From Helicobacter cetorum (lineage in GTDB: Bacteria > Campylobacterota > Campylobacteria > Campylobacterales > Helicobacteraceae), in the NCBI RefSeq assembly GCF_900198405.1, contig NZ_FZMR01000021.1, positions 1-64,000 on the forward strand: 64,000 nt of DNA. Direction: 5' to 3'. Under the pieces are notes generated by a model, which ran no database searches, was not told where the DNA came from, and saw only the letters and a list, made by a program, of their open reading frames with translations. Both the position numbers and the translations under genes were made by a program. Positions 27,333 through 35,094 of the stretch are shown piece by piece. Every line of letters starts with the position of its first letter. The stretch's first letter is position 1.

Positions 27333-28058
27333 TTACTTGGCTCCAAAAGAAGCAATTAAGGCTTCAATATCATCAGAGCTGGCTAAATCTTCTTTGTCAT
27401 CGCCAGCGATATAAGTCGCTGAACTCACTCGTTTAGAATCGTCAATCTTGCCTTCAAAAAGGGAGTTCATGTATTGACTAAGCGCTCGCATGACATTAAC
27501 CACTCTTTCAATTTTTTGGCGGTGAATATCTTGAAACTGCATAATATCCATCGCTTGCATGGAACTATCTGAGCAATTATCAGCCTCTTCTTTAATAGTT
27601 TTAAGCGAAGATAGCATTTCTTGCTGTTCATCTAGTGCGATTTTAAACGCCTCAATACTAGGGAAATTAGCATGCAAATTTTCAAAAATTTCTTGGTGTT
27701 TTTTTAGAGGTTCTTGGATTTTTTTAACCATTTTTGCAATTTTATCAGAGCTAGCTCCTATTAAATCTAGCTGGTCAAAAATCTGTGTCGCTTTAGCCTC
27801 AGAGTCTTTTGTAACATCATCTAATTGATGCACAATTTTATGCTCTTCAGTGGGGGGTGGGGGTGGCCACTCATTGGGGCTAATTTTGCCATATTTTTCA
27901 GCGTCTTCTTTTTTAACGGTCATCTTTTCGTTGTTTTGAGGGTTTTCTTCTTTTTCTTTGACTTCTTCTGTTTTATTCGTATCTTCTTTGGTATCTAGAG
28001 CCTCTATGTTTTCTAAATCGCCACCATTCATCAATGCATCTAATTCTTCTTGTGTCAT
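27333..28058 (-). CDS. cheZ: CheZ-like chemotaxis phosphatase (remote HP0170 type)
   Basis: A 241-residue cytosolic protein. The active-site-like helix has QFQDIHRQKIERVVNVM, matching the CheZ pattern with the catalytic Gln, and the C-terminus DDIEALIASFG resembles the CheY-binding tail of CheZ. The known H. pylori protein in this place dephosphorylates CheY. Residues 20-80 are acidic and low-complexity with a PPPPP run. The N-terminus MTQEELDALMNG looks like the N-peptide of FliM/FliN. It is the first gene before the U32 gene and lies 80 bases after prfB on the same strand. Confidence 0.85.
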   Translation of the reverse strand: MTQEELDALMNGGDLENIEALDTKEDTNKTEEVKEKEENPQNNEKMTVKKEDAEKYGKISPNEWPPPPPTEEHKIVHQLDDVTKDSEAKATQIFDQLDLIGASSDKIAKMVKKIQEPLKKHQEIFENLHANFPSIEAFKIALDEQQEMLSSLKTIKEEADNCSDSSMQAMDIMQFQDIHRQKIERVVNVMRALSQYMNSLFEGKIDDSKRVSSATYIAGDDKEDLASSDDIEALIASFGAK

Positions 28059-28138
28059 TCTAATTCCCTTTAATTAAGTTGTGCGTATTTAAAATAAAAA
28101 ATCGTTTAAGGCGTTTTTCAAGCGTAATTCTAGCATAC

Positions 28139-29230
28139 TTAAGCTTTAGCAATTAAAACACCCTCTAAAATTTCATCAATATCGCCATCTAAAATCGCCT
28201 CCACATTACTATAAGCACCATTTGAACGAGCGTCTTTGACTTGCTGATAGGGGGCTAAAACATAGCTTCTAATTTGATGTCCCCAACCGATTTCGCTTTT
28301 TTCTTCATTTTTTGTAACGCTTTGTTGTTTTTCTAATTCTAATTCATAAAGCTTGGATTTAAGCATTTTTAAAGCGCTCGCTTTGTTTTTATGCTGACTC
28401 CTGTCATTTTGACATTGCACTACAATGCCTGTTGGAAAATGCGTAATTCTAACGGCACTCTCGGTTTTATTGACATGCTGACCGCCTGCTCCACTAGCTC
28501 TATAATAATCATAACGGACATCTTTTTCATCAATTTCTATATCAATATCATCATCTAGCTCAGGGCTAATTTGAACGCTCGCAAAACTCGTATGGCGTTT
28601 GGCATTCGCATCAAAGGGTGAGATTCTAACTAGCCTATGCACCCCACTTTCATTTTTCAAATAGCCATAAGCGTTTTCGCCTTTAATAATAAAAGCTACC
28701 CCTTTAATACCTGCTTCTTCGCCATCTTGATAATCTAAAATCTCGCTTTTAAAACCCCTTCTTTCTGCCCATCTCAAATACATGCGATACAAAATGCTTG
28801 CCCAATCTTGGCTCTCAGTTCCCCCAGCACCCGGCTGAATAGTAATGATAGCATTTAGAGAATCGTTTTCACCACTTAACATGACTTCAATTTCTACTTT
28901 TTGAACGCTGTGTTCTAGGGTGCTTGCCTCTTCATAGAGTAAGGAGAGGGTGGTTTCATCGTTGTCGTTTTGAGCGAGTTCAAATAATTCTATGCTTTCA
29001 TCTAAGGCATTTTTAGTTTTTTGATAGGTTTCTAACAAACGAGTTAAACGCACTTTTTCTTTATTAATATCTCTAGCTTTCAAAGCATCTTGCCAAAAAT
29101 TAGGGTTTTCTTGCTCTTTTTCAATGCGTTCTAATTCTTGCTTAATCTTTTCAGGCTTGATGATTAAAGCGATATTATCGCATTTATTTTGTAAGCTTTT
29201 TAATAATTCACTATAGGTGTAGTTATCCAT
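28139..29230 (-). CDS. prfB: peptide chain release factor 2
   Basis: RF2 ends translation at UGA and UAA. The 363-residue protein has the GGQ loop ([17 protein letters not shown]) and a domain 2 region ending [14 protein letters not shown], where RF2 carries its SPF stop-codon motif. The frame is uninterrupted, so the programmed +1 frameshift of E. coli prfB is absent. A TATAAT on the minus strand at 29274-29269 is well placed for its promoter, back to back with the glycosyltransferase promoter. Confidence 0.95.
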   Translation of the reverse strand: MDNYTYSELLKSLQNKCDNIALIIKPEKIKQELERIEKEQENPNFWQDALKARDINKEKVRLTRLLETYQKTKNALDESIELFELAQNDNDETTLSLLYEEASTLEHSVQKVEIEVMLSGENDSLNAIITIQPGAGGTESQDWASILYRMYLRWAERRGFKSEILDYQDGEEAGIKGVAFIIKGENAYGYLKNESGVHRLVRISPFDANAKRHTSFASVQISPELDDDIDIEIDEKDVRYDYYRASGAGGQHVNKTESAVRITHFPTGIVVQCQNDRSQHKNKASALKMLKSKLYELELEKQQSVTKNEEKSEIGWGHQIRSYVLAPYQQVKDARSNGAYSNVEAILDGDIDEILEGVLIAKA

Positions 29231-29268
29231 GAAGATAGTGTAGCCTTTTGAGATAATCTTATTATTTG

Positions 29269-29274
29269 ATTATA
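29269..29274 (-). promoter_or_regulatory. -10 element for prfB
   Basis: On the minus strand this reads TATAAT, about 39 bases before the prfB ATG. It is one of two back-to-back perfect -10 boxes in this gap. Confidence 0.5.
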
Positions 29275-29286
29275 CCATTTTGAGTG

Positions 29287-29292
29287 TATAAT
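29287..29292 (+). promoter_or_regulatory. extended -10 element for the glycosyltransferase
   Basis: GTGTATAATT gives a perfect TATAAT preceded by TG, about 54 bases before the GTG start. The gene therefore has an active-looking promoter although the reading frame is switched off. Confidence 0.6.
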
Positions 29293-29345
29293 TAAAAAAT
29301 ATTCTTAGAATTCAAAAATAAATTTCAAATTATTAGGAGATTAGA

Positions 29346-30670
29346 GTGGTTTTGTTGGATTCGAATATACTGATGCGACCGTTTACTGGGTGTGAATACT
29401 ACACCTATGTCCTTGGAAATTTTCTTAAGGCACAAGAGGAGCAAGAAGGTTTTGAAATAGGTTTTTTCTATAATTTGGATTTCAAGAATCCACTGATTAG
29501 TTCTACTTTGTTGTCCATTTTGTCGGGGGGGGGGGTGAGAATAACACCATTAACGAAGAGTGTGCTTATGAAAATACTACGGTTGATTTGGGTACTAGTA
29601 GTTCATTACAAAAAAGTATTAAGAGTGAAATTAAAAAATTGCTCAAAAAAACTCCACCTTATTTTTTGTATAGAAGTTTTTTAGAAAATTATAGAAAATT
29701 TTATGAAATTTTCATTAATAAATATAAACTTTTAGAATGTTACAACATAAATAAAAAATTATGGTATAATACAGGTAAGAGTATTGAACTATATGTTCAA
29801 ACGCACCCTTACAGTGGATTTTTCGAAAACTCTAGGGGGATTTTGAGTAGAAAACGTTTGTGTTGTATCCATGATTTGCACCATTTGCATAATTATGAAA
29901 CTTTCTTTTACTTGACATACGATAAGAAATATGCAAAGAATATGGCAAAGAATATGGCAAAGAATATGAAATCTTTTGATGAGATTATATGCTTTTCACA
30001 CTATGTTAAACGAGAGATTATCAATTATTTGGGTTATGATGAAAATAAAGTGCATGTGATTTATCATGGCGTAAGAGAGATTTTTAAAAATCCCCCACTT
30101 TTAGAAACAACTCGTTTTGATTTGCCTAAAAATTTTATTCTTGTAGTGGGGTATAGGAGTTTTAGGCGTAATACAATCCGCTTGATTCAAGCTTTTGAGC
30201 AACTCCCTTTAGCATTGAGAAAGAATTATAAAATTGTGCTTACAGGCACGCATGGCATGCGTAATGATGAAATTGATAGCTTGTTAGAAAAAGATTTTAT
30301 AATGAGTTTGGGGTATGTCAATGATGATGAATTGCGTTATCTTTATAGTAAAGCTACATTGTTATGGTGGGGGACTTTAGAAGAGGGCTTTGGTTATCCT
30401 ATGATAGAGGCGTTTGCATGCGGACTACCTGTATTAAGCTCTTGCACTTCTTGTAGCCCTGAGATTGGGGGCAATGCGGTGTATTATTGCAATCCTTATG
30501 ATATAGAAGATATTAAGAATGCACTAGAAGAATTGCTAGAAGATGGAACATTAAGAGAACATTTACGCATAAAGGGATTAAAGCGTTCAGTCCTTTTTAG
30601 CGAAGAAGAATCCTTGCAAAAACATTTAGCCCTAATCAAACGCTTAGTTTTAGAGGCTAAAAACATGTAG
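29346..30670 (+). CDS. GT4-type glycosyltransferase, phase-variable, out of frame at G11
   Basis: GTG 29346, behind AGGAG, starts an N-terminal GT-B domain (RPFTGCEYYTYVLGNFLK) and runs into G11 at 29525-29535. As written it continues into an unrelated frame and stops at 29684. In the other frame the tract is followed by ENNTINEECAYENTTVDLGT and then about 360 residues of clear glycosyltransferase: VVGYRSFRRNT, GYVNDDELRYLY and the E-x7-E motif EEGFGYPMIEAFACGLPVLS. G9 or G12 would join the parts into about 441 residues. It probably adds a sugar to LPS or another surface glycan. A fragment from the in-frame GGT/GTG area might be made in the off state. Confidence 0.85.
29525..29535 (+). repeat. 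G11 contingency tract inside the glycosyltransferase
   Basis: Eleven G in a row inside the coding region. Upstream frame and downstream frame match only if the length changes by +1 or -2, so slip-strand errors would switch the gene on and off. Confidence 0.9.
29930..29968 (+). repeat. 12-base in-frame tandem repeat in the glycosyltransferase
   Basis: The unit AATATGGCAAAG is repeated about three times and encodes KNMA repeats. Changes in copy number would keep the frame and alter the protein by four residues per unit. Confidence 0.8.
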
Positions 30671-30686
30671 ACTTGATAAAAACAAA

Positions 30687-30715
30687 AGGGCTTAAAATCA
30701 AGTTATTTTTAAGCC
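30687..30715. terminator. terminator between the glycosyltransferase and ftsY
   Basis: GGCTTAAAA (30689-30697) pairs with TTTTAAGCC (30707-30715), giving a nine-base stem and nine-base loop with A/T flanks. It lies between convergent genes. Confidence 0.65.
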
Positions 30716-30732
30716 TTAAATTTTGATTTTAA

Positions 30733-30742
30733 GGGGGGGGGG
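30733..30742. repeat. intergenic G10 tract 3' of ftsY
   Basis: Ten G lie three bases beyond the ftsY stop (ten C in the ftsY sense). The tract is outside both genes. Confidence 0.85.
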
Positions 30743-30745
30743 TAG

Positions 30746-31633
30746 CTACTCTTCTATGAATACCGCATCAACTAAGTCTTCTATAAAGCGTTCTTCATCA
30801 AAGGGGATTAAATCATCTTCTTTTTCGCCCATGCCTAAATAAAGGATAGGTAATTTCAACTCATACAGCACGCTTAAAATCGCTCCGCCTTTAGAAGTGC
30901 CATCAAGCTTAGTCATAATCACGCCATCTAAGGCTAGAGTTTCATGAAAAATCTTAGCTTGAGTGAGTCCTGAACTTCCTTGTGTACCATCTAAAATGAG
31001 AAATTTATAAAAAGGAGCGTCTTTTAAGACTTTAGAACAAGTGCGCGCGATTTTAGAAAGCTCGTTTTTGAGATTGGTTTGGTTGTGTAATCTTCCAGCG
31101 GTGTCTATAAAGACTTCATCAATGTTTTTAGCTATCGCGCTTTCTATGGTGTTATAGGCTAGAGAGCTTGGGTCGCTTCCTTCTTTAGCACTAATAACTT
31201 GAATATTGAGTTTTTCACCCCATAATTGGAGCTGTTTAACTGCGGCAGCTCTGAAAGTATCGCCCGCCCCTAAAAGCACTTTTTTATGCTGTTTTAAAGA
31301 GAGCTTGGCTAATTTAGCGATGCTAGTGGTTTTGCCCGCACCATTAACCCCTACAATTAGATGCACTAGGGGCTTTGTACTAATAGTTTGAAGGCGGGTT
31401 TTATCATAGTAGCTTTCCCCACGCACAAAGCGTAACAAAGCGACTTCAAGCTGTTTAGCAGTGATTGTTTCAGGCAAGCTAGATAGCAAAGTTTCTATTA
31501 AGTCGTATTGAATATCAAAGCTAATAAGAATTTCTTCTAGCTCATCTTTAAGAATATTTTCACGCCTTTTTTTTATGGGTTTAGACTCTTCACCCTTAAT
31601 TTTATTGGCAATTTTTTTGAAAAAATTAAACAT
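30746..31633 (-). CDS. ftsY: signal recognition particle receptor FtsY
   Basis: FtsY docks SRP-ribosome complexes at the inner membrane for cotranslational insertion. The NG domain is complete: [15 protein letters not shown] (P-loop), [23 protein letters not shown] and [11 protein letters not shown]. The acidic A domain is very short (about 30 residues), as is usual in epsilonproteobacteria, so the protein is only 295 residues. It follows the lipoprotein gene by six bases and ends just before a G/C tract and a terminator. Confidence 0.96.
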   Translation of the reverse strand: MFNFFKKIANKIKGEESKPIKKRRENILKDELEEILISFDIQYDLIETLLSSLPETITAKQLEVALLRFVRGESYYDKTRLQTISTKPLVHLIVGVNGAGKTTSIAKLAKLSLKQHKKVLLGAGDTFRAAAVKQLQLWGEKLNIQVISAKEGSDPSSLAYNTIESAIAKNIDEVFIDTAGRLHNQTNLKNELSKIARTCSKVLKDAPFYKFLILDGTQGSSGLTQAKIFHETLALDGVIMTKLDGTSKGGAILSVLYELKLPILYLGMGEKEDDLIPFDEERFIEDLVDAVFIEE

Positions 31634-31639
31634 TAAATT

Positions 31640-32203
31640 CTAGTCCTTTAAGTTAGAAATATCAAATTGAAGCATTTCTGCTGGCACAATGCCTTGATAA
31701 ATATTGACAAGTTTGTGCTTGTCATTATACAAGAGCATGCTTGGAGTTTTTTCTAAGTTTTTATTTTCTTTTGATATGGCACGATAAAAAGAGGGGCTAG
31801 TAGGATTTAAAAGCATGAAAGTTATTGGAAAACGCTCTAAAAAAGTTTCTAACTCATGTGTGAGATAAGGATTTTTTAATAAAACAACGATATTCAAACG
31901 CTCTTTAAAGGTTTCTTTAAGCGAATTAAGAGCAGGGATATAATCCTTAAAGAGATGGTTTTCTAAATCGCTTAAAAAAAATAGCGTAGGAGCTTTATTT
32001 TCATTTAAAATATTTAATTCTAAAGAATTGAGATTGCCTATCAAAGAAACACCTTTTGTAGGTTGCTTGGCGTATTTATAGATATAAACTTCTTGGTGGG
32101 TTTCTTGTGTTTTTTGGGTTTTTGGTTTAGAGTTTTTACAGGCATTAAAACCTAATGCCACAGCAAGCAATAAAACTAAAAAGGGAGGCGTAATAATTCT
32201 CAT
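31640..32203 (-). CDS. putative lipoprotein with thioredoxin-like region
   Basis: A 187-residue protein. The N-terminal hydrophobic stretch ends at Cys in GFNAC, a weak lipobox, and a Lys/Gln/Thr-rich linker follows. The remainder has the beta-alpha pattern of a thioredoxin fold (PTLFFLSDLENHLFKDYIPAL, then FMLLNPTSPSFY and PSMLLYNDKHKLVNIYQG) but no CxxC, so it would not be an oxidoreductase. It is the first gene of the unit with ftsY and is divergent from the cyclo-ligase gene. Function unknown. Confidence 0.7.
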   Translation of the reverse strand: MRIITPPFLVLLLAVALGFNACKNSKPKTQKTQETHQEVYIYKYAKQPTKGVSLIGNLNSLELNILNENKAPTLFFLSDLENHLFKDYIPALNSLKETFKERLNIVVLLKNPYLTHELETFLERFPITFMLLNPTSPSFYRAISKENKNLEKTPSMLLYNDKHKLVNIYQGIVPAEMLQFDISNLKD

Positions 32204-32295
32204 TATAAATATATCCTTAAGAATAAATTAAAATTAACTATAAGAACTTAAAATTATATTATAATGCAGATGTTTAAAATTTAAGGAATATAACC

Positions 32296-32967
32296 ATTAA
32301 AGCGATTTTTAGAGAGTTTTGTAAAGAACGCTTGAAAAGGGCTAGAAACACTAGAGATACGCTTGTTTGTAGGCTTTTATACCCTAAACTCAAGCACTAT
32401 AAGAATGTGTTACTTTATTGCCCTTTAAAGCATGAGTTAAACCTTTTGCCTTTGGTTTTTAAGCTAAGAAAAGCCCATAAGCGTGTGTGGTTGCCTCAAA
32501 GCTTAAAACAAGCTAATAGCTTTTGCAAGGAGCGTTTTACTATCGCTCCTTTTAGATTGCCCTTAAGGCGTTTGAAGTTATTTGATGAGCCTAGGCTTTC
32601 TTATTTTTATAAGAAAGAATTAGATTGCATTATTATTCCTATTTTAGGAATGGATACAGACTTCAGGCGCATTGGGTTTGGTGCTGGCATGTATGATAGA
32701 AGCTTGCCTGAGTTGCTTAAATACCAAAGAAAGCAACCTCTAGTAGCGTTTGTGAGTAGGGAGCTAGTAATGGCATCAGAGCCTCTTACAAATGCCTATG
32801 ACACTCAAGCCAATCTTTATATAAACTCTCGTATCGTAATGAAAAAGAATCAAGGGGCACATTATGGGTCACAACGGATTAATTTATGTTTCATTAGAAG
32901 TCATTGTTTCTTGTTTGATAACCGCACTCATTGTGTATCTGGTTATGAAAAGAATTTATCATGCTAA
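32296..32967 (+). CDS. 5-formyltetrahydrofolate cyclo-ligase family protein
   Basis: The family converts 5-formyl-THF to methenyl-THF with ATP. The signature RIGFGAGMYDRSLP is present near residues 126-139, with an earlier basic stretch KHELNLLPLVFKL. The frame is coherent from ATT 32296 (KAIFREFCKERLKRAR), which stands where an ATG would be and lies eight bases behind AAGGAA. The next usable start is TTG 32332. I therefore propose an ATT start. The 3' end overlaps rny by 104 bases, and the last 35 or so residues (Cys-rich, no family likeness) may be poorly constrained. It is the first gene of the unit with rny. Confidence 0.78.
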   Translation: MKAIFREFCKERLKRARNTRDTLVCRLLYPKLKHYKNVLLYCPLKHELNLLPLVFKLRKAHKRVWLPQSLKQANSFCKERFTIAPFRLPLRRLKLFDEPRLSYFYKKELDCIIIPILGMDTDFRRIGFGAGMYDRSLPELLKYQRKQPLVAFVSRELVMASEPLTNAYDTQANLYINSRIVMKKNQGAHYGSQRINLCFIRSHCFLFDNRTHCVSGYEKNLSC

Positions 32968-34462
32968 GGGGAAAGAGCTTTTAAAAGGTGCTGCAGCTAA
33001 GGCTAAACTTATGGAATTTCAAGCGAAGTCTTTTGTAGAGGCTGAAGAGGCACGCATGAAAAATTTAGAATGTCAGCTCCACCAACAAAATGAGAATGAG
33101 AGATTACAACTCAAAACTAAGTTTGACAAGAAAGAGGCTCATTTAAGGCATTTAGAGGCGCAATACAAAGAATTTGCTAGAGATGAGAGGCGTTATTTAG
33201 AAAAGGAAAAACAAGAGCTTGAAAAAGAGCGTCAAAGTTTAGGAAAAGAAATAGAGAATGCTAAAGAGCATGCTAGAATTTGCAAAGAGGCTCAAGCTAA
33301 GGCTTTAGATATTATGCTTAATTATATTGGCTATACCAAAGATGAAATTAAGGCTATGGTTTTAGAGCAGTTAGAGGAGGAACTAGAGGGGCAAAAGAGC
33401 GCTTTAATTAGGCGTTATGAAAAAGAGGCTAAAGAAGAAGGCAAGAAAAAGTCTTATGAAATTTTAGCAGAGGCGACAGCTCGTTTTGCAGGCAATTATG
33501 CTATAGAGAATTTAACAAGTCGTGTGGAACTACCTTATCAAGGCTATATTGGTCGTGTGATTGGCAAAGAGGGTAAAAATATTGAAACCTTTAAAAAAGT
33601 TAGTGGGGTGGATATAGAAATCAATGAAGAAGAAAATGCGATTTATCTTTCAAGCTTTAATATCTATAGGCGTGAAGTAGCGAGTGAAGTGCTAAAACTT
33701 TTGGTAGAAGATGGGCGTATCCAACCCAATAGAATTGAAGAAGTCTATCAACGAGTCTCGCATAACATGGAAAAAAACTTGCTTTCTGAAGGACATGGCG
33801 TGATGCTAGAGTTAGAGCTTGGAGCTATGGCAGATGAACTTAAAATCTTATTAGGGAAAATGCGTTATCGCTCTAGTTTTGGACAAAATGCTTTGCAACA
33901 CTCTAAAGAAGTCGCCTTTTTGGCAGGACTGATTGCTGAGCAACTAGGGGGGGATAAGAAGTTGGCTAGAAGAGCTGGCATTTTGCATGATATTGGAAAG
34001 GCACTCACTCAAGAGCTTGGGGCTGACCATGTGAGCTTGGGAGCTGAAGTTTGCAAGCGCAATAAGGAAGATTCAGTAGTGATTAATGCTATTTATGCTC
34101 ATCATGGACAAGAAGAGATTATGAGCATAGAATGCGCGAGCGTATGTGCTGCTGATGCACTCTCTGCAGGAAGACCCGGCGCAAGAAGAAAGAGTGATGA
34201 AGAATACGCCAAACGCATGCAAATCTTAGAAGAAATCGCTATGGAATTTAAAGGTGTTGAAAAGGCGTATGCTATGGAGAGTGGCAGGGAGCTAAGAGTG
34301 ATTGTGCGAGCTAATCAAGTTAAAGATAACCAAGTGCCACTAATAGCTAAAAAAATCGCTAAAAAGATTGAAGAAAGCACGCAATATTTAGGCGAAGTAG
34401 GCGTGCAAGTGGTGCGTGAAAGCCGTTCTAAGGCGATTGCAACTATGAATAGCCAAGACTAA
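32864..34462 (+). CDS. rny: ribonuclease Y
   Basis: RNase Y is a membrane-bound endoribonuclease that starts mRNA decay. Residues about 5-26 are the membrane anchor, about 45-160 a long charged coiled coil. A KH domain (GYIGRVIGKEGKNIETFK) and an HD domain (AGILHDIGKAL with the catalytic HD, later IYAHHGQEE) follow. The length of 532 suits the family. The start lies inside the preceding gene. Its stop overlaps that of the convergent UDG-like gene in the tetranucleotide CTAA. Confidence 0.94.
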   Translation: MGHNGLIYVSLEVIVSCLITALIVYLVMKRIYHAKGKELLKGAAAKAKLMEFQAKSFVEAEEARMKNLECQLHQQNENERLQLKTKFDKKEAHLRHLEAQYKEFARDERRYLEKEKQELEKERQSLGKEIENAKEHARICKEAQAKALDIMLNYIGYTKDEIKAMVLEQLEEELEGQKSALIRRYEKEAKEEGKKKSYEILAEATARFAGNYAIENLTSRVELPYQGYIGRVIGKEGKNIETFKKVSGVDIEINEEENAIYLSSFNIYRREVASEVLKLLVEDGRIQPNRIEEVYQRVSHNMEKNLLSEGHGVMLELELGAMADELKILLGKMRYRSSFGQNALQHSKEVAFLAGLIAEQLGGDKKLARRAGILHDIGKALTQELGADHVSLGAEVCKRNKEDSVVINAIYAHHGQEEIMSIECASVCAADALSAGRPGARRKSDEEYAKRMQILEEIAMEFKGVEKAYAMESGRELRVIVRANQVKDNQVPLIAKKIAKKIEESTQYLGEVGVQVVRESRSKAIATMNSQD

Positions 34463-35088
34463 AGGGTATTTAAAAAGTTTAAAGCTGTTTTAAAATGCGT
34501 TAGTGCTTCTTTTTTAAGCGAGGGGTTTTTGAGCATGTCTTCTAAAGCATGGGTAGCAAGAAAATTTTTTGACCGATAGTTAATGATACGCCCAAAAGAT
34601 TCTTTTTTAGAAAGATTAAGCAAGTGATGCAAAGAAGTTTCGCCAAATAGCACGCATAGTTTTGAGGGGCTTTTATCTAGTTGCCATAGTAAATGGGGAA
34701 GGCAAGCTTTTATTTCTTGTTCTAAATTCAAGGTTTTAGAATTGCATTTTAAAAGCGATAAGATATTGCATTCTGTTAATGCGATAGAAAAAACCTTTTG
34801 AATGATATTTTTGAGCATGGAGGCTTTAAGATTGTCTGAAAAAACAAGCTGATTATTGAGTAGGGGTGTGAGCGTGATAAAAGTTAGCTTAGCTTTAGGG
34901 CTAAACTGCCCGCTTATTGGTGTGGTGCCTTGATGACGCTTGCATAAGGTGCAAGTTTCAATACTCTCATGCACCTCTTTTAAAAAGGGCTTTTGAGATG
35001 ATGGCTTATAGGTTGTGTTGGTATAAGTCTCCCCCAAAAGACGCTCCGTATAAAGGGAGCGTAAGGTTTTAAGATATGAAAGCTCCAA
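34459..35088 (-). CDS. UDG-superfamily protein (family 4-like), probably inactive
   Basis: A 209-residue protein. The Fe-S cluster cysteines of family 4 uracil-DNA glycosylases appear to be kept: C46 and C49 (CTLC), C115 (LLKC) and C129 (KACLPHLLWQL). LFGETSLHHLL and FLATHALEDML-NPSLKKEA follow the order of the family. The catalytic motifs are not: the GEAPG-type motif is replaced by LTPLLNNQLV and the HPS motif by THA. It may bind DNA or a cluster without excising uracil. It sits seven bases after aspA, as I recall for HP0650. Confidence 0.7.
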   Translation of the reverse strand: MELSYLKTLRSLYTERLLGETYTNTTYKPSSQKPFLKEVHESIETCTLCKRHQGTTPISGQFSPKAKLTFITLTPLLNNQLVFSDNLKASMLKNIIQKVFSIALTECNILSLLKCNSKTLNLEQEIKACLPHLLWQLDKSPSKLCVLFGETSLHHLLNLSKKESFGRIINYRSKNFLATHALEDMLKNPSLKKEALTHFKTALNFLNTL

Positions 35089-35094
35089 AGCGTT

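Noticed and set aside
28139-29230. Programmed frameshift in prfB
   Set aside because: The frame is continuous from ATG to stop with no internal UGA near codon 25.
29346-29684. Separate 112-residue gene before the glycosyltransferase
   Set aside because: Its C-terminal part after the G11 tract is out-of-frame reading of the glycosyltransferase; the N-terminal part belongs to the same enzyme.
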